This document shows positions 10,434 through 19,731 of a stretch of 64,000 nucleotides of DNA, piece by piece; the first letter of the stretch is position 1, and every line of letters begins with the position of its first letter. The notes under the pieces were generated by a model. The model saw only the letters and a list, made by a program, of their open reading frames with translations. It was not told where the DNA came from and ran no database searches. The stretch comes from Chloroflexota bacterium (GTDB lineage Bacteria; Chloroflexota; Dormibacteria; Dormibacterales; Dormibacteraceae). The stretch covers positions 1-64,000 of the forward strand of contig VBFH01000031.1 in assembly GCA_005883575.1 (NCBI GenBank), in the 5' to 3' direction. Position numbers and translations under genes: made by a program.

Positions 10434-10646
10434 TTACGAATCTTCCTCCGCTACTTCAACTGTGATGGCCTGATTAGGACACCCCTGTTCAGCATCCCGG
10501 AGTAGATCGAGGTCTGCTTCAGAGAGATCGTCGCGCTTCACCCGTGAATAGCCCGCGGAACCAACCTCGAATATGCTCGGCGCGACAGCCAAGCAGTTTT
10601 CGGAGGCTGCACACCGCCTCGGGTTAACTGTGACCAGAATCTTCAC
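10434..10646 (-). CDS. Ferredoxin (3Fe-4S/4Fe-4S single-cluster, P450-partner type)
   Basis: VNPRRCAASENCLAVAP...AEQGCPNQAITVE. Confidence 0.85.
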   Translation of the reverse strand: MKILVTVNPRRCAASENCLAVAPSIFEVGSAGYSRVKRDDLSEADLDLLRDAEQGCPNQAITVEVAEEDS

Positions 10647-10877
10647 ATTCTCACCTCCATGCTCCGAGATTCCGCGGCCAGCTTACCTGCCCCCCGTGCA
10701 GCGGACATTAGTAGACATTAGTAAGAGGACGCGCGCGAAGGACGGCTCGCGCATATCTATGGCGCCGGCGCGCATCGCCGCGATTGGTGCCGTGACGGTT
10801 AAAACATTCGATGTTCGGAGGCACGGCACCCAATTGCGAGGGCAATGCTATTAGGGACTCAGCCCGGCTATGCACAG

Positions 10878-11816
10878 TTATGCGGCGGCGCTAGCTGTCA
10901 CCATTTCGCGGAAACGCTCCATATAACGGAGCAGCCCATCGCGGTTCTGAGCGTCCTTCTGGAATGCGACGTCGAAGAAAATCTCGTTGACGCCCGCCTC
11001 GCCCATCTTCCGTACGTCCTCCGCAATCTGGTCCCACGTGCCGTGCGCAACTGCGCGGCTGGCATCGTCAAGGCGCTCGTCGGTTCGGTTGACAATGCAC
11101 CGCATCACTGCGATCAGCTTGTCGGCATCGCGGCCCCTCTCCTCAGCCCCTTTCTTAACTGCTCGCATCATCGAGATCAGCGCGTCAACCGGCGCGCAGC
11201 AGCCAGTGAAGCCGTCGGCCAACCGGCCGGCTCGGTCAAGGGCCTTTGGCACAAATGCGCCGACGATGAGCGGCGGGTGGGGCTTCTGGACCGGCTTTGG
11301 GCCGATATAGGCCGGGTCCAGGTTGAAATACTTGCCGTGATATTCGACCGGGTCCGGGCCCCATACGGCGAGCAGGCACTGGATCGCTTCTTCGCCGATC
11401 CGGCCGCGCTCGCGGTAGGGAACGTTCGCCGCGTCGCACTCGTCCTGCGACCAGGCGAGCCCGACGCCGACTGTAATACGGCCGTTACTCAGCACGTCCA
11501 TCGCAGCCAGCCGCTTCGCGAGCAGAACCGGGTTGTACCAAGGGATGTTGATCACACTCACACCGAGTCGGATGCGCTCAGTGAGGGCAGACACAAATGT
11601 CATACAGGTCAGATGGTCGAGATGATTCTTGTACTCCTCGTCAAGAACGCCTTCGGCGTTCCCCGGGTAGGGCGTCTTCGCCTTAACGGGGACTAAGAGC
11701 CGCTCGTTGGTCCACAAGGAGTCGTAGCCCATCGATTCAGCCTCGGTTGCGACAAAACGCATGTTGTCTCTGGTGGCTACGGGGCCTTGGTGCGGAAGCG
11801 CAAAACCGACCTTCAT
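10878..11816 (-). CDS. LLM-class (luciferase-like, probably F420-dependent) oxidoreductase
   Basis: MKVGFALPHQGPVATRDNMRFVATEAESMGYDSLWTNERLLVP; LGVSVINIPWYNPVLLAKRLAAMDVLSNGRITVGVG. Confidence 0.9.
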   Translation of the reverse strand: MKVGFALPHQGPVATRDNMRFVATEAESMGYDSLWTNERLLVPVKAKTPYPGNAEGVLDEEYKNHLDHLTCMTFVSALTERIRLGVSVINIPWYNPVLLAKRLAAMDVLSNGRITVGVGLAWSQDECDAANVPYRERGRIGEEAIQCLLAVWGPDPVEYHGKYFNLDPAYIGPKPVQKPHPPLIVGAFVPKALDRAGRLADGFTGCCAPVDALISMMRAVKKGAEERGRDADKLIAVMRCIVNRTDERLDDASRAVAHGTWDQIAEDVRKMGEAGVNEIFFDVAFQKDAQNRDGLLRYMERFREMVTASAAA

Positions 11817-11842
11817 ATCAGCCTCCTCGAGCGCTTTATCGA

Positions 11843-12973
11843 CTAATCGCGGGCACGCTGGACATGGTGCTCGCCAAGGATATCCATGCCGAAGTCGCCG
11901 TCAGGGTCACGCCAAACGCTATGAGCGTGGTTGCCTGCGCGTTGCGCGTTGTCGTACTCGATCAGAAGGCGAGGCCCCTGGACGCGGTAATAGTGTGGCA
12001 CTCCCCGCTCAACACCGCCAGCCCAAGCAAAGGAAAGATTGTTGACGGCTTCTTCCGTGTACTTCGCAATCTCAGCCTGGGCCAGCTCGTCGGGGAGACG
12101 GTTGAAATAGGCGGCGATGATCCGCTTGAGCATTTGGCGTTGGGCGCTGCTGAGGTCGTGCCCATTGATGCCCTTCGGCGCGTCAGTGAAGCGGACCGCC
12201 TCGAGGTGCTCCGTCTTTGTCTGCAGGCCATCCTCCAGCCGTTGCTGCAGAGTATCGACCAGCTCGCCGGTTGCACCCTCGAAACGACCACGCCAAATCT
12301 CAGGCAGCTTGAGCGGCAGGGCGCCGTTCTCGACTTTGGAGCGATTGGCGCTCACCAGGTCATATGGTGGAACAGGAGATACGATCGCCCGCGCGCGGGC
12401 GGCTTTGTCGAGCGAAGCGAGGAGCTCGCGGCCGACGTCCTCGGTGCTGCCGAGCGGCCTTAGCTCGTTCCCACCCAGCAGGGGCGAGCTGGCAGGGTCG
12501 GCGCCCATGAAGAGCGGGGTGCTCGCGCGGACCTTGCCGTCGACAACGAGGTGGTGGACGGATATGTGGTGGCCGCCGAAGCGCCACGACCATGCCTGCC
12601 GCCCGCCCGGGTTTCCGAAGACCCGCACGTAGTAGAGTCCGGGGTCGCGACCGCGGTCGCGCTCCCAACGCATTGTCCAGCCCTCGAGTTCGTCGAGAAC
12701 ATTGTCCAGCCCGACGATCATGCAAGCAGTGACGTATGCCGGGCGCGAGAGGCCAGCTGCAAGCAACTTGAAGGCGAGCTGCTGCTGGCTCGCCCGCATG
12801 CTGCTGAGCGGTAGGCCACCATGGTCGGTCGGCGTGTAGTACCAGCGGAGCCGCTCCTCGGTGGATGGGAAAGGCCAGTGGGCCGGGGGTCGTTGCTCTG
12901 GATTGAGGCTGTCGAGGAAGTTGCTCGCCGCCTCCGCCATGCGGGCGGCAACGTTCTCAGCGTCCGGGCTCAT
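11843..12973 (-). CDS. DUF3500 domain protein
   Basis: RWYYTPTDHGGLPLSSMRASQQQLAFKLLAAGLS...RDPGLYYVRVFG...WSWRFGGHHISVHHLVVDG. Confidence 0.8.
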   Translation of the reverse strand: MSPDAENVAARMAEAASNFLDSLNPEQRPPAHWPFPSTEERLRWYYTPTDHGGLPLSSMRASQQQLAFKLLAAGLSRPAYVTACMIVGLDNVLDELEGWTMRWERDRGRDPGLYYVRVFGNPGGRQAWSWRFGGHHISVHHLVVDGKVRASTPLFMGADPASSPLLGGNELRPLGSTEDVGRELLASLDKAARARAIVSPVPPYDLVSANRSKVENGALPLKLPEIWRGRFEGATGELVDTLQQRLEDGLQTKTEHLEAVRFTDAPKGINGHDLSSAQRQMLKRIIAAYFNRLPDELAQAEIAKYTEEAVNNLSFAWAGGVERGVPHYYRVQGPRLLIEYDNAQRAGNHAHSVWRDPDGDFGMDILGEHHVQRARD

Positions 12974-14138
12974 AGAGTCCGAAGATCAGCTCAGGATCGC
13001 CCGGCGTCCAGTTGCAGTCAACCTGCGAGCGGCGGCCAATTCGCCTCGTCCGTGCGAGTAGGTTCCGGCCGAGTTCCAGCTGGCCCGGCTCCCACGCCCT
13101 GAGCGCGCTCTCGAAGTCAGGGTGTTCCGCAAGCGCTCTTGCCAGCTCCCAAGCATCGGACGCCGCCTTGGCGGTTCCCGCTGCAGCATGCGGTCGAACG
13201 ACGAACGCGGCATCGCCTAGTAGGCAAACGCGCCCAAAGGACATTTGCGGCACCTCCAGGTCGAAGATCGCCTGCACAAAAGGCGCTTTGACGGCGAGCA
13301 CGGCTCTCGCAATGCGCTCGGGTAGCCTGGCCGCCGCCGTCGCCCGCATCTCGTCGATGTGCACCGGCCGGGGGGTGCCTGGCGGCAGCGAGACCTCGTG
13401 GAGCTCATTGTCGGAGTCGGTCATCAGGTCAATCAGGTCGCCGCCAAGCAGGTAGTTGCGGTACCAGACGAAGTTGATTAACCGATCGCCGCGGCGGACT
13501 GAGCCGTCGATGCCAGGAATGGGATAGACGAGGATGTGGCTGTTCGCGTAGACGTGGTAGGTGATCGCGTCGCCAAAAGGCACTGCATCCTCGCCCAATT
13601 CCTGCTCGCTAACGACGCCGCGCCAAGCGACGTAGCCCGCGTACTGCGGTTTGACCTGAGGCAAGAGGCAAGAGCGCGCGCGGGAGCCGACCCCATCGGC
13701 GCACACAAGTAGGTCGACCTCGGTCTCCTTGCCGTCGGCAAGCATGATCTGGACCTTGCCATGTTCTTGGTGGATGTCGACGCACTCGTGGCCGAGGAGA
13801 TACCGTTCGCGGTCAAAACGCCGGAGGAGCGAGCGATAGACGGTATTCCAGTTGCTGAAGCGGTAGGGCTGTTTCTGCTCATGGATGACGAGGCCTTGCC
13901 GGTCGAGATAGCGAATGTATTTCGTAGAGATGCTGATCTCGTCCAGGTCGACGCCCGCCCTCTCGGCCAGGTACCGAGAACTGGCTGGCAGAAAGCCGAT
14001 TCCGGCACCCCTCTGCTCAAGCTCTGCCGCCGATCGCTCATAAACGATCACATCGTGACCGCTGTCGCGTAAGAGGAGTGCGGCGGTGAGTCCGCCCAAT
14101 GAGCCCCCAACGACAGCGACCCTGCCACGCCTGACCAT
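12957..14138 (-). CDS. FAD-dependent monooxygenase (2,6-dihydroxypyridine 3-monooxygenase-like)
   Basis: VAVVGGSLGGLTAALLLRDSGHDVIVYER; FSNWNTVYRSLLRRF; VCLLGDAAFVVRPHAAAGTAKAASDA. Confidence 0.8.
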   Translation of the reverse strand: MVRRGRVAVVGGSLGGLTAALLLRDSGHDVIVYERSAAELEQRGAGIGFLPASSRYLAERAGVDLDEISISTKYIRYLDRQGLVIHEQKQPYRFSNWNTVYRSLLRRFDRERYLLGHECVDIHQEHGKVQIMLADGKETEVDLLVCADGVGSRARSCLLPQVKPQYAGYVAWRGVVSEQELGEDAVPFGDAITYHVYANSHILVYPIPGIDGSVRRGDRLINFVWYRNYLLGGDLIDLMTDSDNELHEVSLPPGTPRPVHIDEMRATAAARLPERIARAVLAVKAPFVQAIFDLEVPQMSFGRVCLLGDAAFVVRPHAAAGTAKAASDAWELARALAEHPDFESALRAWEPGQLELGRNLLARTRRIGRRSQVDCNWTPGDPELIFGLYEPGR

Positions 14139-14331
14139 CGCAGTTCAACCGCGATGATAGGTTCCCCGGCTGACGATGAAAACGCCAAATCGGCGCCCTA
14201 CGCCGACTTGGAGCTGGTCCAACGCTGTCATCGGGAGATCAGCCGGTGATGGCCTCCGGCTCTATAGCAATACAACGGCCGCCGCGCGATTCAGTTGTGC
14301 CGGTGGGACCAACTTGGTCGGTGCAGCGCTG

Positions 14332-15561
14332 TTATTCCTCCAATCCAAATTCTCTTAGCACCTCCGCAGTGTGCTGGCCCAGCCCGGGCGCAGCTTGCGG
14401 AGGCAGCGCCGCGTTTGCCCCAAACCGAATTGGCGAACCGACGGTCAAATAGCGGCCGAGGCCGGGGTGCTCAACCTCGTCCACCAACCTGCGTGGCGCC
14501 GAAGTCATGGTTCTACTTGCAATCAACTCCTTGAATGATTGGTAAGGTCCCCAGAGCACTCCCGCCGCCTCAAATAAGTCGCCAACTTCAGCCAGATCGC
14601 GCTGACCAATCCAGGATCCGAGCAATGCGCTGATCTCGGTGCGGGTACGCCACCTATCGCCCTCGGCCGACAAATCGACGCCCAAGCGGGCTTCGATCTC
14701 CGTGAATTGGCCGGCCAGACCAGTGGCCTGGCCCAGGGCTTTCCACTGACGTGGCGTCAGGGCCAGGACCATCACGCTCCTACAGTCCTTTGTCGCGAAG
14801 TCCCGACCGAAGGAACCGTATACGTAGTTGCCGAACCGGCCACGCGGTTCCTCGGTTATCTGCGCTTCAGCTATGAAGCCGAGGTGACCTGCAATTGCCA
14901 GGCCAACATCAGCAAGGCTCAATTCGACCAGCTGGCCCTTGCCGGTCAGCCGTCGATGCCGCTCGGCGCCAAGAATTGCTGTGGCAGCGAGGAAGCCCGT
15001 CATCGCATCCCATGCTGGGAGCACGTGATTGACAGGTCCCGCGTGACCCTCCGGGCCGGTAATCAGTGGAAAGCCCAAAGAGGCGTTCACGGTGTAGTCC
15101 ACCGCGGTGCCACCGTCACGACTGCCCGTGATGACCACCATGATCAGATCCGAACGGAGTCGAGACAACTCCTCATATGAGCTCCAACCGATGGCGGGCA
15201 GATTGGTGAGAAAAATCCCTCCGCCCTCGCCCGCGGCGGTGATCAGCCTGGAGGCCTGGCGACGGCCGGCTTCGGAGCGCATGTCGATTGTTACTGATCG
15301 TTTGCCTTGATTGAGGCCGGCCCAGTAAAGGCTGCGTCCGTTGTGCAACGGCCAACGACCGATATCGATGCCGCCTCCGGGCGGGTCGACGCGGATGACG
15401 TCTGCGCCGAGCGCGGCCAACGTTGCGCCGCCAAGGGGAGCCGCGATGAACGCAGAGATCTCGACGAGGCGAAGCCCGGACAGGAGGGGCGGGCTGCCTG
15501 CAGCCTTCATTTGCGGGGCGGGACCGTCATTTGCTGGTGGGGCGAAGACCGAGGAGGTCAA
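14332..15561 (-). CDS. CaiB/BaiF (family III) CoA-transferase
   Basis: LLSGLRLVEISAFIAAPLGGATLAALGADVIRVDPPGGG. Confidence 0.88.
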   Translation of the reverse strand: MTSSVFAPPANDGPAPQMKAAGSPPLLSGLRLVEISAFIAAPLGGATLAALGADVIRVDPPGGGIDIGRWPLHNGRSLYWAGLNQGKRSVTIDMRSEAGRRQASRLITAAGEGGGIFLTNLPAIGWSSYEELSRLRSDLIMVVITGSRDGGTAVDYTVNASLGFPLITGPEGHAGPVNHVLPAWDAMTGFLAATAILGAERHRRLTGKGQLVELSLADVGLAIAGHLGFIAEAQITEEPRGRFGNYVYGSFGRDFATKDCRSVMVLALTPRQWKALGQATGLAGQFTEIEARLGVDLSAEGDRWRTRTEISALLGSWIGQRDLAEVGDLFEAAGVLWGPYQSFKELIASRTMTSAPRRLVDEVEHPGLGRYLTVGSPIRFGANAALPPQAAPGLGQHTAEVLREFGLEE

Positions 15562-16147
15562 GGGTCAGCTCGCCGCTCTTCAGTCTGGCGATGATCCCGG
15601 ACTCCCGAGTGGCCCTGCCGTCCGCCTTGCGGAGAGTCGCCTCGAACGTGGCTGAATGCGTGACCAGAACTCCGTCGGCGTCGGCCACAACCACCGCGCC
15701 ACGGGCCACGGTGACTCCACCGACGTCGATCGACTCGCCTATCTCGCCAGCCTCGCGTTTAGCGGTGCGCCTCATGCTTATCCAACGCGAGAAAACCGGG
15801 AATCCTATCCTCTCGAACGCATCGATGTCTCGCACGCCCCCATTGACGACGGCGCCAATCAGACCCCGCGCCTGCGCTGCATTCGCCAGCACCTCGCCGA
15901 AGTATCCGGAGCTGTCGCCGCCGGCGTCGACGACCAGCACATCGCCCGGCTCGCCTTGCTCGAGCGCGCGATGGATGGCGAGGTTGTCGCCAACTACGCA
16001 CTTTACGGGGAAGGCCGGGCCGCAAACAGCGGCGCCTTTCCAAACCGGCCGGATCGCCGGATCCATGGCGCCTAGTCCGCCAGCCGCTTCATAGATCGTC
16101 GAAGCGCCGAGGCTTAGCGCACGCTGGTAGAGCTCTCGCCAGATCAC
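15527..16147 (-). CDS. RraA family protein (HMG/oxaloacetate-aldolase-like)
   Basis: GPAFPVKCVVGDNLAIHRAL...GDVLVVDAGGDSSGYFGEVLANAAQARGLIGAVVNGGVRDIDAF; GTG start overlapping upstream stop. Confidence 0.85.
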   Translation of the reverse strand: MIWRELYQRALSLGASTIYEAAGGLGAMDPAIRPVWKGAAVCGPAFPVKCVVGDNLAIHRALEQGEPGDVLVVDAGGDSSGYFGEVLANAAQARGLIGAVVNGGVRDIDAFERIGFPVFSRWISMRRTAKREAGEIGESIDVGGVTVARGAVVVADADGVLVTHSATFEATLRKADGRATRESGIIARLKSGELTLDLLGLRPTSK

Positions 16148-16993
16148 GCGTGACCAACCGGTGTGTACTTGATCACGGACCTGCCCGCGGTGGAGGCGAC
16201 GAAGACATTTCCCGCCCGGTCGCAACACACCCCGTGAGTGTCGTGGTAGGCGCGGATCTTGACAAGCACCCGGCCCGAGGTGTCGAGCGCCGTCACTGTC
16301 GGTATGTGGTCGGAGACAAAGATTCTTTCTCGCTCGTCGATGCTGACGTCGGTCGGCCCGCGGAAGGCGTCCCAAACATCGAGCAACGTGCCCGCCAGAT
16401 CGAAGACCTGCACGCGATCGTTCTCGCGATCCGCTACGTACACCCGGTTGCGCGAATCGACCGCTATCCCGTGAGGCACGCTGAACTGTCCGGGGCCACG
16501 GCCAGCCTCACCCCAGCTCCGGACAAGCCTGCCGTCCGCAGAGAACACATGGATCCGCGAGTTCCCATAGCCATCGGCTACAAACGTCGTTCCGTCGGCG
16601 GCGACTGCGACGTCCGCTGGATGGTTGAACGGAGCTTCCGGCGACGCGTGGTCTCGCGTGCCCAGTTCTTTTATCAGCTTCCCGTCGGGACCGAAGACCA
16701 CCACGACATGTCGGTCTCGGTCAGCGACGTAAATGTTGCCCTTGAGGTCAGTCGTGATGCCGTGCGGGTCGATCACCTCGCCGTCGCCCAAACTTCCGAC
16801 AACCGCACCCGCTGGGTCCAGGATCAGGACACTCGGTTCAAAGCGGTGGCACAGGTAAATTCGACCGTCGGGACTCGCCGCGACTGATGTGACAGGGCCA
16901 AGTGTTCAGGTTAGCCGGCAGGCGGGCCCAGTTTGGGTTGACCTCGTACGTCTGCTCGCCCCAACCTACCCGCAGGCCAACGACGGTCTTCAT
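16144..16993 (-). pseudogene. NHL-repeat/6-bladed beta-propeller protein, apparently frameshifted near its N-terminus
   Basis: ATG at 16993 overlaps the cupin stop (ATGA) and gives MKTVVGLRVGWGEQTYEVNPNWARLPANLNT; the continuation VTSVAASPDGRIYLCHRFEPSVLILDPAGAVVGSLGDGEVIDPHGITTD... is in another frame. Confidence 0.65.
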
Positions 16994-17358
16994 CGGGTGT
17001 CCGCGACGACCGTGCGTGTCGCGTTGACGGATCCAAACACGAAAAGGATGCGAAGCCGGTTTGGACCGGGATTGCGAAAGCGATGGACGGTGCCTGTCGG
17101 CACGAGGGTGGCCGCATTCTGAGCCAGATTGCCCTCCTCGCCAGCCGCCTCGAATACAGCCCTGCCCTCGAGTACGGTGACCGATTCCTGGCAGTTGTGG
17201 AAATGCGGTGCAAGCGAAGTGCCTGGGTCGAACTCGGTGATCCAGGTCAGGAATTCGATGGCACCGCGCTCCCTCGTAACGAGATACCAGGTCCGGACTC
17301 CACCGCCACGCTCGAGGGGAGGCTCATCCAGTCCAGGTAGGACTAGCGCCGAGGTCAC
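16990..17358 (-). CDS. Cupin domain protein
   Basis: FDPGTSLAPHFHNCQESVTVLEGRAVFEA...ATLVPTGTVHRFRNPG. Confidence 0.88.
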   Translation of the reverse strand: MTSALVLPGLDEPPLERGGGVRTWYLVTRERGAIEFLTWITEFDPGTSLAPHFHNCQESVTVLEGRAVFEAAGEEGNLAQNAATLVPTGTVHRFRNPGPNRLRILFVFGSVNATRTVVADTR

Positions 17359-17879
17359 CTGCCCCTCCTCTTACGTTCGTCGAAGAGCCCCGGTTTCTGG
17401 AAGTCGCCGTCGTCAAGCATCGCGACCAACGCGACGAGGGCTGCGGTGTAGGAGTGCTTGCGAAGGCCCTGACATGTCCCGACGACCGACTCGGTAAAGA
17501 TGGAAGGCTTACCTCGTCGGTTCGGGTTGGCAAAGTGAATCTCGATCACAGGCAGACCTGTGTCGTAGAGGGCGTGCCGAGTCGCCTCACCGGTCCAGGT
17601 GAGCCCCGCCGGGTTCACTAGTAGGCCATCAAGGTCATCAGTCTGCGTCTGGATCCAATCGAGGATCTCGCCTTCGTGGTTGGAGACGCACGTGCGAACA
17701 AGCTCCACGCCCAGGGCGTCGGCCAGCGTCCGTATCCGCGCTTCCAGATCTCGGATCGTGCCGACGTCGCCGAACCGTTCTCTCTCCCGCTTTTCGAGAT
17801 GAGGCATGTTCGGACCGTTGACGAGCCCGATGCGCCACCGCTGCTCGCTTGTGCGGATCACGCTAATGAGATCCGGCAT
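17355..17879 (-). CDS. Type II 3-dehydroquinate dehydratase-like (AroQ-fold) protein with altered active site
   Basis: IGLVNGPNMPHLEKRERERFGDVGTIRDLE...SNHEGEILDWIQ...LLVNPAGLTWTGEATRHAL...VIEIHFANPNRRG. Confidence 0.75.
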   Translation of the reverse strand: MPDLISVIRTSEQRWRIGLVNGPNMPHLEKRERERFGDVGTIRDLEARIRTLADALGVELVRTCVSNHEGEILDWIQTQTDDLDGLLVNPAGLTWTGEATRHALYDTGLPVIEIHFANPNRRGKPSIFTESVVGTCQGLRKHSYTAALVALVAMLDDGDFQKPGLFDERKRRGR

Positions 17880-18620
17880 CACATCGCTCCTTCGTAAATC
17901 AAAGCCGCCCACTGATGCTCGATTGCGCTCGCAATCTGGACCAGCCTCTCGTCCATCCCGTGGTGTCCCACAACCTGGATACCCACAGGGACGGCAGCTC
18001 CAAGCACAGGTAGGCAAACGACCGGCTGGCCTGTTGTGTTGAAGGGCCGCGTGTAGCTCGTAAGGTCCGATCTCTCGAAACGATCAGTCCTGAGAGGGGC
18101 GACGATCCTCGTCGCTGGTGCCAGCAAAGCGTCGACCCTGCCCGCTTCCATAGCTTGATCGGCAGCGACGCGAAGCTTCGACTGTGTAGGCAGCGCGGCT
18201 GAGTATTCAGCGCGCCTGACCTGAAGACCACGCAACAGCGGCTCGAGCACATCCTGGCCGTACTTCTCAGGCACGGCTACTAGCCCACCGCCGCGTAATG
18301 CTGGTTCACGCTGGTCACACCGAAAGCGAATTCGTGGAGGTTGGTCTTTCCCACAATCAAGCAACCGCAGGCACGCATCGCGGTCACCACCGGGGCATCT
18401 TCTTGGCTTACATCGGACGGGAGGATGATGGCGCCGCCGGTGTTGATCGTGCCCCGTACCTCGACAACATAACTGACACCGACAATCGTCCCCTCGCCCG
18501 ACTCATCAGTCAGCGAGATGAACGCCTTGACGTCCGAGCGGGCGCGGATGCGTTCTCGGGCCGTCTCTGCGTTCACGACGGAGACGAGCGGGGAGCGCGA
18601 AAAGCTAGCGAGTAGACTCT
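17879..18620 (-). pseudogene. Amidase-signature family remnant (core deleted)
   Basis: N-terminal piece VKAFISLTDESGEGTIVGVSYVVEV...GKTNLHEFAFGVTSVNQHYAAVG* and C-terminal piece PEKYGQDVLEPLLRG...PFNTTGQPVVCLPVLGAAVPVGIQVVGHHGMDERLVQIA in different frames; the Ser-rich GGSSGGS core is absent. Confidence 0.75.
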
Positions 18621-18627
18621 CACTGGA

Positions 18628-19731
18628 TTGTCATTCCAAAAGGATGAACTTAGCACCCGCAAGCTGCCGGCCGCGCTAGCCCTTCCCGCCGAGGCGGTTC
18701 GCATCCTTCAGCCTGATGGCCAGTTGCGGCGCGGTCATTCGGCCCCGATGTCGGATGAGGAGACTGCCGCCGCGCTCCGGCTGATGATGCTCTCGCGAGC
18801 AGTCGACGAGTGGGCGGTCAAGCTTCAACGCATGGGCCGCCTCGGAACCTATGGCCCCGTTCAAGGCCAGGAGGCGTCTGTCGTTGGCTCGAGCTGGGCG
18901 CTTGATACGCGCGTCGACTGGCTGGCGCCGGCTTACAGGGAGCAGCCAGCGATGCTGCGTCATGGGATGCCTCTCGAGAAGCTGCTCGCCGTGTATATGG
19001 GAAAGCTCACAGCGGGCCGCATTCCCGACGACGTCCGCATGTTGCCTCGCAATCAGTCGGTCGGAGCGCAGCTGCCCCACGCGGTCGGTCTCGCCTGGGC
19101 GCAGAAGCTGCGCCGCACCGGCGCGGCCGTGATGGTCTTTCTGGGCGAGGGAGCTTCGTCCGAGGGTGACTTTCACGAGTCGTGCAACCTGGCCGGCGTG
19201 CTGCATGCACCGATCGTATTCGTGATCCAAAACAACAGCTGGGCGATTTCGACGCCATCTTCGATGCAGACGGCAGGAGCGCTGTGGACTCGGGGTGCGG
19301 GTTACGGCTTTCCCGGCTTTGTAGTCGATGGGAATGATCTGTTTGCCGTCTACGAAACGGCTCGAGCCGCCGTGCGGCGCGCCCGCGCCGGCGAAGGTCC
19401 CACCCTCATGGAGAACCGGACCTATCGAATGGGCATGCACAACACGACCGACAATCCGAAGGCTTATCGCGACCCGACCGAAGTCGAGGCCGCCACTGCG
19501 GTGGATCCGATCCGGCGCGTCCAGCTCTACCTGGAAGCGCGCGGAGCCTGGAGCGTGGACATCGAGCGGGCCTGGACCGAACAGATCGAAGCCGAGATTC
19601 GGGCCGCGATGGAACGCGCGGCCACCTACCCTGCGCCTAAGCCGGATGACGTTTTCGATCATATTTATGCCAATCCGCCTGCGCGCGTCGCCGGTCAGCG
19701 GCGGCAGCTGATGAAGCGATTCGAAAGCTAG
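18628..19731 (+). CDS. Thiamine-diphosphate-dependent dehydrogenase E1 alpha subunit (start uncertain)
   Basis: VGAQLPHAVGLAWAQKLRRTGAAVMVFLGEGASSEGDFHESCNLAGVLHAPIVFVIQNNSWAIST (TPP motif). Confidence 0.9.
   Translation: MSFQKDELSTRKLPAALALPAEAVRILQPDGQLRRGHSAPMSDEETAAALRLMMLSRAVDEWAVKLQRMGRLGTYGPVQGQEASVVGSSWALDTRVDWLAPAYREQPAMLRHGMPLEKLLAVYMGKLTAGRIPDDVRMLPRNQSVGAQLPHAVGLAWAQKLRRTGAAVMVFLGEGASSEGDFHESCNLAGVLHAPIVFVIQNNSWAISTPSSMQTAGALWTRGAGYGFPGFVVDGNDLFAVYETARAAVRRARAGEGPTLMENRTYRMGMHNTTDNPKAYRDPTEVEAATAVDPIRRVQLYLEARGAWSVDIERAWTEQIEAEIRAAMERAATYPAPKPDDVFDHIYANPPARVAGQRRQLMKRFES

Noticed and set aside
974-10646. P450 and ferredoxin as a single redox operon
   Set aside because: The ferredoxin at 10434 is the right type, but it lies 8 kb away across the rhamnose operon and no reductase is visible, so a functional link is only speculative.
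10704-10723. Tandem 10-bp repeat gacattagta x2
   Set aside because: Only two copies, no further periodicity or coding context; not enough to call a functional repeat.
10845-11696. 283-aa plus-strand ORF
   Set aside because: Antisense to the LLM oxidoreductase; no recognisable motifs.
16148-16375. N-terminal extension of the RraA ORF
   Set aside because: Overlaps the NHL-propeller gene in another frame; GTG at 16147 overlapping its stop is the likelier start.
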